A DNA stretch of 64,000 nucleotides from Chitinophagaceae bacterium UBA1930 (GTDB taxonomy: Bacteria > Bacteroidota > Bacteroidia > Chitinophagales > Chitinophagaceae), in the NCBI GenBank assembly GCA_002337145.1, contig DDFK01000002.1, forward strand, positions 1,550,868 through 1,614,867, written 5' to 3'. A program made the translations under genes and the position numbers. This document shows positions 49,606-57,693 of the stretch, in pieces. Within the stretch, counting starts at the first letter, position 1, and the number at the start of each line of letters is the position of its first letter. Under the pieces are notes generated by a model. That model had not been told where the DNA came from, did not search any database, and saw only the letters and a program-made list of their open reading frames with translations.

Positions 49606-51597
49606 TTACTGTACAGCCCCTTTGCTGTAGTCTAATATCTTCACGTCATCGGTTTTGCCTTTCCATTTATCTGTGCGGAAAGGGTATGCAGGCATGCCCG
49701 TATTGTTTATAAGGTTCAGTTCGCCGGGGTTGTCGGCCCAGGCATACCGCACGGCAACCGGTTGCTTGATGGCATCTGCAGAAACGGCAATCGTTTTACT
49801 GTCGATTATTTCTGCATTGGCCCAAACAAATTTCCTGTCATCGGCTGCTATGGCAAAGCCCTTTACCATTTTTGCCGCGTCTTTGGTTTTAAGGCCCTCG
49901 CCAGTTATATCAAACTCAAGCAGTATTTTGTTGCCGGCTATTTTCATGCCCTTGTACACGGGACCAGAGGGAACAATGTCTTTCATGCCGTACACATGAT
50001 ATTCGGCTTGCAGTGCCAAACGTTTGCCTACTTCATTTTTGTATTTGGGATGTATGTCCAATGCTTCGCCCTGTTCGATGGTGCAGGCCATTGATGTGTA
50101 AGGCAGTTTTAATACTTCCGTTTGCGATTCACGGGTTTCGGCCCATTCGGCATCAGCAGGGTTGGTAAGTGTTTTTTTGTAATTGGGAAGCTGGGCATAT
50201 ACAAATGGCAGTTTGTCGTTGCCCGATTTTTTACGCCAATCCTTTATCATCCTTGCGAAAAGCTCCCTGTACTGAAAGCCACGTGGGGCATTGCTTTCGC
50301 CCTGATACCATAACACCCCTTTTACAGTAAAGGGCATCAGCGGTGCAATCATGGCATTGTATAAAATACAAGGTACCTGACGCGTGTTTATTTGCCTTGC
50401 TAGGCCTGTAGGCACAATGGTATCCAATCCAATCTTATATTTCCATTCACCTGCAAGTGATATTTTATTGGAAGCAGTCTGCAGATACAGTTCATTGGCC
50501 TTGCCCATGAAACCGCCATCGTCCCGGTAATTGGTTATGCGGACCGTTATATAATTATTGCCTTCTTTTAAAACGTTTTTTGCAATGGTGTATTCACGCT
50601 TCCTGGTACGTTCATCAAACCTATGCCCCACCTGGCTTCCATTGATGAAAGTAAAATCCTCATCTGCAACCGCACCCAATGATAGCTTTGCATCGTTTGC
50701 AATATCGGCAGCAGTCAACTGTATTTCTTTTTGAAACCAGATAACACCATCCTTGTTTTTTAATGCAGGTGTGTTTTCCCAGCTTGCGGGCATTGTTGCG
50801 TTGGCCCATGTTGCATGGTATTCTTTTGCCCAGGTATAGTTGGCATTGTCGTAGCCTGCATCCAGTTTATTGATGTTCCTTATCCATGCATCGAACCTTT
50901 CGTTGCTTTTCCTTTCTTCTTCCTTTAGGTCAAACTGTTCAATAGTGGCCGCTTTTTCGCCAAAAGTCACTTCGCCTGCGAGGCCTTCCTTGCTGATCCA
51001 GCTTTCGATGGTAGTACCACCGTAAGCACTCCATATCAAACCAATGGGTACTTTTAAGTCTTCATGCAGTTTCCTGCCAAAGAAGTATGCAACGGCCGAA
51101 AATTTGGGGATGGATGCCGGTGTGCAGGCTTCCCATTTAATTACGTCCACAGGCTCCTGCAATGGCTTATTGCTGTAGTCTTTTTTTACGGTGAAGAGGC
51201 GGATGTTTTTATAATCAGCTTTAGGCAATTCGTCCTTGGCGTTGCTGGTATTCATCATTAAAAAGCCCATATTGCTCTGGCCGCTACATAGCCATACATC
51301 GCCAATCATTATGTCATTCAGCACAATTTCATTGTTGCCCTTAATAACCATTTTGTAAGGGCCGCCTTCTTTCATTGCTGGCAGCATCAATTGCCAGGCC
51401 GTGTCTTTTACGGTTGCCTTGTATTGCTTACCCATGAAGCTGATGGTTATTTTTTCGTTCTTGCTGCACCAACCCCATAAGCTTACCGATGTATTGCGTT
51501 GCAGCACCATGTTGCTGCTTACCAGTGAAGGCAGTTTCACATTTGCTTTTGCTGAAAGCATGCACACAAAAAACAGAAAAGATAAAATGTATTTCAT
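49606..51597 (-). CDS. Sialate O-acetylesterase-like SGNH esterase
   Basis: A 663-residue exported esterase (signal peptide MKYILSFLFFVCMLSAKA-N). The nucleophile block is WLCSGQSNMGF (about 104), the second block VLWYQGESNA (about 440), and the catalytic Asp/His pair is in EALDIHPKYK (about 520). A beta-sandwich insertion occupies about 270-370. The family removes O-acetyl groups from sugars. As the last gene of an alginate locus, it probably deacetylates acetylated alginate so that lyases can act; that substrate is inferred from context. Confidence 0.84.
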   Translation of the reverse strand: MKYILSFLFFVCMLSAKANVKLPSLVSSNMVLQRNTSVSLWGWCSKNEKITISFMGKQYKATVKDTAWQLMLPAMKEGGPYKMVIKGNNEIVLNDIMIGDVWLCSGQSNMGFLMMNTSNAKDELPKADYKNIRLFTVKKDYSNKPLQEPVDVIKWEACTPASIPKFSAVAYFFGRKLHEDLKVPIGLIWSAYGGTTIESWISKEGLAGEVTFGEKAATIEQFDLKEEERKSNERFDAWIRNINKLDAGYDNANYTWAKEYHATWANATMPASWENTPALKNKDGVIWFQKEIQLTAADIANDAKLSLGAVADEDFTFINGSQVGHRFDERTRKREYTIAKNVLKEGNNYITVRITNYRDDGGFMGKANELYLQTASNKISLAGEWKYKIGLDTIVPTGLARQINTRQVPCILYNAMIAPLMPFTVKGVLWYQGESNAPRGFQYRELFARMIKDWRKKSGNDKLPFVYAQLPNYKKTLTNPADAEWAETRESQTEVLKLPYTSMACTIEQGEALDIHPKYKNEVGKRLALQAEYHVYGMKDIVPSGPVYKGMKIAGNKILLEFDITGEGLKTKDAAKMVKGFAIAADDRKFVWANAEIIDSKTIAVSADAIKQPVAVRYAWADNPGELNLINNTGMPAYPFRTDKWKGKTDDVKILDYSKGAVQ

Positions 51598-51697
51598 GGC
51601 TAATCTTATTTATAGGGCAAAGTCTAGTTTTACTTTTAGTACTTGCCACGAATGGCACTAATTGACACGAATAATTGTTTACAAAAAGTTGTATATA

Positions 51698-53131
51698 TTA
51701 TCGCATCCAAATAGGTCCAACTTGTTTTGGTGATAGGATGCTGTACTTGCTTTTCTTTACTTCATCGGCAATGGAAGGTTCTACCCAATCGGCCCCAACG
51801 TTACTGTTGGCAGACAGTACGGCCCTTGTTTCAACAGAAGCAACGGTATTGCCTTTGCCGTCTTTGATCCAGCCGAAGCCATTACGTTTGGCACCTTTGT
51901 AAGCTAACTGCTCAATGCCTTTGGTATTTGTTTTTATACGTGCAGCCAGTATGGTATTGTCTTGCATAAAGAGATGCTGTGCATTGGTAAGCGATTCGTA
52001 CACATCGCCGCTGTTGCCTGCATCATCAAAAAACAGGTTGTTTTTTATTGTAACGGTATCGGGTGCCACGGTCATGCCATCGCGTTTGGAGAATGCACCC
52101 ATGCGGATGTTGGGCGTTGCACAGTTTACAAATATGTTGTCTGTAACGGTTGCCGTCTTTACCTGAAAATAACCATTGAGTGGTGTGTTTACCAACCCGT
52201 TTACAATAGTAAGCGGTGCCCTGAAAGTTTGGTTGGGTGCACCGTTGAGGTGGTAAAAATAATTGTTGATGGCAACATGGCCTTCGCCGATGATGCGGAT
52301 GCCGTAGGATAACCTTTTATCGCCACCATCAAAGAAGTTGCCGTCGCATAAGGCATAGTTACCATGACGTAACGTGAGGCCGCCATCGCTGTTTACAAAA
52401 GTATTGTGGAGGTAAGTGTTGTGGCAGGATTTGTTGGAGATGATCTCTATTTCGCCATCGCATTCTTCAAAGCGGTTGAAGGCCACCACGCAATGTGCAT
52501 TGGTAAAAGATGTTTTGCTATCGCCGATACGAATGCTTTCAAGGCCATTGTCTGCATCGGGACCATTTTTTCTTATTAAAAAATAATTGTAACTAATGGT
52601 GTGGTGTGCGGTTACATTATTGTCGAGCCAAACAACCAGTGTTGGCCCACGGTTGTCTTTGCTTTTGAAGAGGCAATTGGTTACCGTATTGTATTGACCA
52701 TATAAACCAACCCAAGTGTTTACAACAGTCTTGTCTGCATTGTTGTAATCGTTGATAACGCAGTTTTTAACGATGCTGTGGGTGGCATTGCTGCCATCTT
52801 TTACCCTGAACTGTATTACCTGTTTGGTATCTAAACCGCGGCCACCGTTTTGCCATACAAAGCCATCAATAGTAATGTTGTTGCCGGAGAAGTTGAGTGT
52901 GGAATTTTCCTCGAAGAAGACTTTGCCTGCATGCTCTGCAACAAAAGCAATATTGTTGTTGGTGAATTTTATTGCTGCGTTTTTGTACACGCCATCTTTC
53001 AAAATTATTTTATCGCCTTCGCTTGCTTTGTTGAGCAAGGTGTTTGCTTCTTCTGTAGATGTTACTAAGTGGTCTGCAGCATTGGCAATACTTGCAATGC
53101 TTATAGATAGTAAGAAGATGATCTTTTTCAT
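51698..53131 (-). CDS. PL6 alginate lyase without sorting domain
   Basis: A 477-residue right-handed beta-helix lyase of polysaccharide lyase family 6 (chondroitinase-B fold). Signal peptide MKKIIFLLSISIASIANA. The active-site region contains GLESIRIGD (about 197), Lys234 in ISNKSCHNTY and Arg255/His256 in GLTLRHG, matching the conserved K/R pair of PL6 that abstracts the C5 proton. There is no T9SS domain, so the enzyme is predicted periplasmic, downstream of the two surface-exported PL6 enzymes. Confidence 0.85.
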   Translation of the reverse strand: MKKIIFLLSISIASIANAADHLVTSTEEANTLLNKASEGDKIILKDGVYKNAAIKFTNNNIAFVAEHAGKVFFEENSTLNFSGNNITIDGFVWQNGGRGLDTKQVIQFRVKDGSNATHSIVKNCVINDYNNADKTVVNTWVGLYGQYNTVTNCLFKSKDNRGPTLVVWLDNNVTAHHTISYNYFLIRKNGPDADNGLESIRIGDSKTSFTNAHCVVAFNRFEECDGEIEIISNKSCHNTYLHNTFVNSDGGLTLRHGNYALCDGNFFDGGDKRLSYGIRIIGEGHVAINNYFYHLNGAPNQTFRAPLTIVNGLVNTPLNGYFQVKTATVTDNIFVNCATPNIRMGAFSKRDGMTVAPDTVTIKNNLFFDDAGNSGDVYESLTNAQHLFMQDNTILAARIKTNTKGIEQLAYKGAKRNGFGWIKDGKGNTVASVETRAVLSANSNVGADWVEPSIADEVKKSKYSILSPKQVGPIWMR

Positions 53132-53143
53132 TGCTGTTGTTTA

Positions 53144-53203
53144 AGTAACACAAAGGACATTAAGTACACACAAAGAACACGATGTTGTGTTCTTTGTGTT
53201 ACT
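53144..53203. repeat. Nested inverted repeat of ACACAAAG-type units
   Basis: AGTAACACAAAG and CTTTGTGTTACT (12 bp, perfect) enclose an inner pair CACAAAGAACAC / GTGTTCTTTGTG. It lies 12 bases upstream of the PL6 start codon in transcription terms. Confidence 0.7.
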
Positions 53204-53245
53204 ATCTCATTCGCTTCAATAAAAGTTGGGCGTTGCTATTTTGCT

Positions 53246-53261
53246 GATGGGTGCGACGCCA
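53246..53261 (+). repeat. Copy 4 of dispersed hairpin repeat (partial)
   Basis: GATGGGTGCGACGCCA is identical to the core of the 7051 copy, but the AGTAAAG tail is not conserved. Confidence 0.6.
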
Positions 53262-53314
53262 CTGCAGTTGATTGATGTGCCGCTGCTGGTGACATAGCAT
53301 TTATCCTATACAGC

Positions 53315-54067
53315 TTATGAGAACCAAGTTCCGCCATTGATGTCGATATTGGTACCTGTGAGGAAGCTGCTTTCATCGCTTGCGAGGTATGCAACGAGAT
53401 CAGCTACTTCGCTGGCCTTACCTTCCCTCCGTAACGGCGTACCATTGGCAACGGCAGTACGGACTTCGGGTTTGGTAAAGGTGTCGTGAAAAGTGGTTGC
53501 GATCATACCGGGGTCAACAGCGTTTACACGGATGCCTTTGGGCCCAAGTTCTTTTGCCATGGCCCTTGTAAAGGTTGCAACGGCACCTTTACCGGTAGCG
53601 TATGCACTTGCACCAAAGCCGCCACCATCACGCCCTGCCTGTGAAGAGAAGTTTACAATGGCACTGCCAGCAGGCATGAATGGCGATGCATGTTTTGCTG
53701 TAAGGAACACAGACTTTGCATTTACGTTCATTACAAAATCCCAGAAGTCTTCGTCCATATCGGCCAGCAGTTTCCTTGCTACCAAACCACCTGCAACGTT
53801 TACCAGTATATGTATATCGTTGCCAAAAGCTTTTTGTGTTTCGGCAACCAGATTTGCCACTTCGGCCGATTTGGTGACATCTGCTTTTACTGCTATGGCT
53901 TCGCCGCCGGCGGATTTGATGAGTGCCAATGTTTCATCTGCCTGTTCGGAATTGCCCAAATAATTGACTACCACTTTTGCCCCTTCGCTTGCGAGCTTTA
54001 CCGATACTGCCCTTCCGATGTCCCTTGCTCCACCTGTAACGATGGCTACTTTGCCTTTAAATTTCAT
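53315..54067 (-). CDS. SDR oxidoreductase, probable DEH reductase
   Basis: A 250-residue classical short-chain dehydrogenase/reductase. The cofactor loop is VTGGARDIGRAV (TGxxxGxG variant with Asp) and the structural motif is LVNVAGG (NAG variant). The catalytic Ser is in IVNFSSQAG, and Tyr/Lys are in YATGKGAVATF. The C-terminal substrate loop ends TGTNIDINGGTWFS. In an alginate locus next to the uronate transporter, the likely reaction is NAD(P)H reduction of 4-deoxy-L-erythro-5-hexoseulose uronate to KDG. Sequence alone cannot exclude other sugar ketones. Confidence 0.83.
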   Translation of the reverse strand: MKFKGKVAIVTGGARDIGRAVSVKLASEGAKVVVNYLGNSEQADETLALIKSAGGEAIAVKADVTKSAEVANLVAETQKAFGNDIHILVNVAGGLVARKLLADMDEDFWDFVMNVNAKSVFLTAKHASPFMPAGSAIVNFSSQAGRDGGGFGASAYATGKGAVATFTRAMAKELGPKGIRVNAVDPGMIATTFHDTFTKPEVRTAVANGTPLRREGKASEVADLVAYLASDESSFLTGTNIDINGGTWFS

Positions 54068-54093
54068 AATGCTTATTTTTTAGAATGATTGTT

Positions 54094-55575
54094 TTATTTG
54101 TTTGCTGTTTTTGATGAGAAGATGAATACGCTTGCAATGGATAGCGGTACCAGCAGTGCACCCATTACAAAGAAGGGTGTCCAGTTGTTGCCTGCTGTGA
54201 TATACGGCACAAGGAACATGGTGATGATGGTACCCAATACGGCAGCGGCACCACCAATGCCTGCGAGTGAACCAACGGTTTTGCCGGAGTGGAAATCACT
54301 GGGCAATGTCTGTATATTGACAATGGCAAACTGGAAACCGCCAAGCACAAAAGTCATGATGAGCACTGCAACGGTTGCTGTGTCTGCATATGCAGCCGCA
54401 ATCATTGCGGGCAATGTGATGCATGCACCCAGTATGATGGCTGTGCGTCTTGCCGTTTGAATGGTTTTGCCTTTGCGTATCAAATAGCCGGAGAACCAGC
54501 CACCAACAATGGCACCGATGGCCGCACCTACATAGGGCACCCATGCAGAGAATGCCACTTGCTTTATATCCAGTTTGAATTTGTTGCTGAGGTATATAGG
54601 CAACCATGCCACAAACATCCACCAGATGGGATCGAGAAAGAAACGGCCGAAGATGACGGCGTAGCTTTTTTTATCGGTGAGCAGCTCGCCCCATGTTTTT
54701 GCTTTGTCGTTTGTGTTCTTGCTTTCGGGCTGACCAGATAAGATGTATTCCCTTTCTTCATCGGTAACCCAGGGATGGTCCTTTGGTGTTTTTTTGTTGA
54801 TGACCAACCAGGGTATGATCCAAAGTATGCCCAATGAACCGATGATGATAAATGTTTTCTGCCAACCAAATTCGATGAAGAGCATGGAGATGATGATGGG
54901 GGCAAAAATATTGCCGATGGAACCGCCTGCACCAAAGAGGCCCTGTGCCAATGCACGTTCCTTTACGGGGAACCATTCGGCATTTGATTTAACGGTACCT
55001 GGCCATGGGCCTGCTTCGCCCAAACCGAGCAACACACGGAACATGCTCAATGAGGCAACACCTTTGGCCAATGAAGTGAGCATATCGGCCGTGCCCCAAA
55101 TTAATGCAGACATGACGAAGCCTTTTCGTGTACCTATTTTGTCGTACACTTTACCCGATACCAATTGGCTGATGCCATAAGCCACCATAAAAAACATGTA
55201 GATGTAGGAATAGAGTTTTTTCAGTGTATCGTCAATTACGCTTTGCGGATCGTTTAAGTTAACAAGTCCCAGTTCATATGCTATACCACCTTTTTTGATG
55301 TATTGTATATGGTTATCGCTTAATACCGTTACCGTTTTTGCATCAACAGTTTTAGTAGTATTGTCTTTGTTGTGCAATGTATAGGTGCTATCGTTTATGT
55401 TGTATACAGCATAGTTGGTTGATGCATTGACAGCCTGTTCGCCTTTAAGCAATTCGTATTTAACTTTTGTATTGGCTACCCACATATAGTTCAATGTACC
55501 CCTATCCAGGTAGTTGATAATGGTTATCAGCACCACCAGACCAAGTACCCACCAACGCATTCCTTTTACTTTCAT
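54094..55575 (-). CDS. MFS hexuronate-type transporter with enlarged first loop
   Basis: A 493-residue major facilitator of the anion:cation symporter (ExuT-like) group, predicted to import unsaturated monouronate/DEH with protons. The start INYLDRGTLNYMWV (TM1 end) and GKVYDKIGTRKGFVMSAL (loop 2-3 signature) are typical, as is GLGEAGPWPGTVKSNAEWFP. About 65 extra residues (approx. 45-110, with strands such as YAVYNINDSTYTLHNKDNTT) are inserted between TM1 and TM2, facing the periplasm. It is 18 bases from the downstream SDR gene. Confidence 0.85.
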   Translation of the reverse strand: MKVKGMRWWVLGLVVLITIINYLDRGTLNYMWVANTKVKYELLKGEQAVNASTNYAVYNINDSTYTLHNKDNTTKTVDAKTVTVLSDNHIQYIKKGGIAYELGLVNLNDPQSVIDDTLKKLYSYIYMFFMVAYGISQLVSGKVYDKIGTRKGFVMSALIWGTADMLTSLAKGVASLSMFRVLLGLGEAGPWPGTVKSNAEWFPVKERALAQGLFGAGGSIGNIFAPIIISMLFIEFGWQKTFIIIGSLGILWIIPWLVINKKTPKDHPWVTDEEREYILSGQPESKNTNDKAKTWGELLTDKKSYAVIFGRFFLDPIWWMFVAWLPIYLSNKFKLDIKQVAFSAWVPYVGAAIGAIVGGWFSGYLIRKGKTIQTARRTAIILGACITLPAMIAAAYADTATVAVLIMTFVLGGFQFAIVNIQTLPSDFHSGKTVGSLAGIGGAAAVLGTIITMFLVPYITAGNNWTPFFVMGALLVPLSIASVFIFSSKTANK

Positions 55576-55584
55576 ACACTTGTT

Positions 55585-57693
55585 TTATTGTACAATCATT
55601 AATGGGTAGCTGAGCATTGTTTTGCTTTGCTGCACTACCTGTAACTGATACATACCTTTTGCTAATCTTTCTATATTGATATTGACTGTATTGCTTATAG
55701 CAGCCAGTTTTTTAACTTGCTTGCCGCTTGCATCCAACAGTATAATTTGTGTTTGAGGCTGCAGTGTACCATTCAGGTCAACTGTAACATCATGTGTTGC
55801 GGGGTTAGGGTATATATTTACCGTAATGCCTTTACCTATGTTAACTGTACGTATGGGCGAATAGCTGAAGCTGCCGTCTTTGTCGACCATTTTTAAACGG
55901 TAGTAGTTGTAGCCTTCTTTGGGTGCATTGTGTTGGTAGCTATACGTTGAGGCATTTGCGGCAACCGATGAAAGCAGTGAGAAATGTATGCCATCGGTAC
56001 CGGTTTCCACATCGTATTGTTTAAAGTTTATTTCGTTTGCAGCCTGCCACTTTAATTGAACAGACTTGTTAACCAGCAATGCTTTGAAGCTGATTAGTTG
56101 AACAGGCATTACCAGTTGCGGCTTACCTGCACCAACCAAGTTCGAATCTAACGGATAAGCGAGTACAGAACCAGTGCCATTTATTTCATCGCAACCAATA
56201 TCGTATATGGCCGATCTTGTTTGTGCTTGCACATCCAAACCATTTAATAAACTTGTGTAGTTAGCTGTATTGGTTGCTGCATCCTGCACCAAAGATGGAG
56301 GCGTTAATATACCATTTGTTCTTGCTCCAAAACTTAATGTTGTATTTGTGAAGCCCGTTGATGATGTTAGACCAACACCATTGGGTGCATTGTACACATT
56401 GCCTTCCGCAGTATAAGTAAGCAAAGTATTGGATGGATTGTTATACGCAGCCTGGCCTGTAGTCATCCTAACAATATTGTTTGCGATGGTAATACCCAAT
56501 GGTTGAAAAGTGTTGCTGCCACCATCTGTAAAACCCAACACGATACCTGCACCGCCACTACAATTGACGATGGTGTTGAAAGCGATCATGGAACTGTCTG
56601 CCGGAAAATAGCCCGATGCTTTGCTGGCATCTGTTGTATCGGTAGTGGCTGAAAGGCCATTGTACATAATGATGGGGCAACGCAATGCTGTAAGGCTGTT
56701 CTTGTTGCCCAGCAGGCCTTCAAAATAATTGTTGAATACTTTATGCCCTTTATCAATCAAGCGTACGCCATACGATTTGGTGGCAGTAGCATCATCAACA
56801 ATAAAAAAGTTGCCATAAATACTGCAGTACCTGCCATGCCGCATGGTCATGCCGCCGAAACAGTTTTTGAATGTGTTGTATTTGTAGGTATTGAAATTGG
56901 ATTTGTTGGAAACGATCTCCGGCTCTACCTGCGTGCAGCCTTCAAACAGGTTGTATGCAATGGTGTTGTAGCCGTTTGATCTTGATGTGGTGCTGGTACC
57001 CACACGTATGGATTCGCCGCCGTTGGCACCTTGATAGCCACGCCCTTTGAAGTAGTTGGAATCTATGGTATGCAGTGTGGTGGTTGATTTTTGCGGATAG
57101 GTATTGTTGTCGTACCACACCACCACAGTTGCACCTGCATTGGCTTTGTTGATGAATGTGCAATGGTCTACCCTATTGTTGGTGCCGTATAATGAAACCC
57201 ATTTGTTGTCAATGTCGGGACTGGTGCCTGCAACGGAACCCGTGGAATCGCTATTGTAACTGTCTATGGTGATATTGCTTAAACGGCAGTAAGTGGCAGC
57301 CACAGATGATGCGTTCCTGAACTGGATCACATCTGTTGCACCTGTATTACCATTTATAAACTTGAACCCTGTAATTAAAATACGTTTGCCTGCAAACTGT
57401 ATATAGGTACTGCCCGTAAACTGCACGCCGTTAAAGGTTTGTGCCATCAATACGATCCATGCGGAAGTGGCCGTGCCATTGTTGTTGGTGAAGTTGATCT
57501 GTCCCCAGTTGTAGCTGCCGTTGGTTACGGTAACGGTATCGCCAGGGAGTGCAGCGTTCATGCGGGTCTGCAAAGTGGCCTTATCCGAAACAGTGTAGTT
57601 GGTTGCTTGTGATTTCATGGCACATAGGACAATCAACACAGAAAAAAAAATTCTATGAAACAAGTATGGGTGATATAAATAACGGCTACTCAC
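55585..57693 (-). CDS. PL6 alginate lyase exported by T9SS (copy 2)
   Basis: A 702-residue beta-helix lyase. GTG at 57693 is the start, since it gives a signal peptide (FHRIFFSVLIVLCAMKSQA); the first ATG inside would lose it. PL6 motifs: GGESIRVG (about 226), Lys264 in VSNKSNFNTY and Arg285/His286 in GMTMRHGRYC. An FN3-like spacer (about 540-620, VQLKWQAANEINFKQYDVE) leads to a type A T9SS sorting domain (VNIYPNPATHDVTVDL, GMYQLQV). The enzyme should therefore be cell-surface or secreted. The preceding gene stops one base before this start. Confidence 0.86.
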   Translation of the reverse strand: MSSRYLYHPYLFHRIFFSVLIVLCAMKSQATNYTVSDKATLQTRMNAALPGDTVTVTNGSYNWGQINFTNNNGTATSAWIVLMAQTFNGVQFTGSTYIQFAGKRILITGFKFINGNTGATDVIQFRNASSVAATYCRLSNITIDSYNSDSTGSVAGTSPDIDNKWVSLYGTNNRVDHCTFINKANAGATVVVWYDNNTYPQKSTTTLHTIDSNYFKGRGYQGANGGESIRVGTSTTSRSNGYNTIAYNLFEGCTQVEPEIVSNKSNFNTYKYNTFKNCFGGMTMRHGRYCSIYGNFFIVDDATATKSYGVRLIDKGHKVFNNYFEGLLGNKNSLTALRCPIIMYNGLSATTDTTDASKASGYFPADSSMIAFNTIVNCSGGAGIVLGFTDGGSNTFQPLGITIANNIVRMTTGQAAYNNPSNTLLTYTAEGNVYNAPNGVGLTSSTGFTNTTLSFGARTNGILTPPSLVQDAATNTANYTSLLNGLDVQAQTRSAIYDIGCDEINGTGSVLAYPLDSNLVGAGKPQLVMPVQLISFKALLVNKSVQLKWQAANEINFKQYDVETGTDGIHFSLLSSVAANASTYSYQHNAPKEGYNYYRLKMVDKDGSFSYSPIRTVNIGKGITVNIYPNPATHDVTVDLNGTLQPQTQIILLDASGKQVKKLAAISNTVNINIERLAKGMYQLQVVQQSKTMLSYPLMIVQ

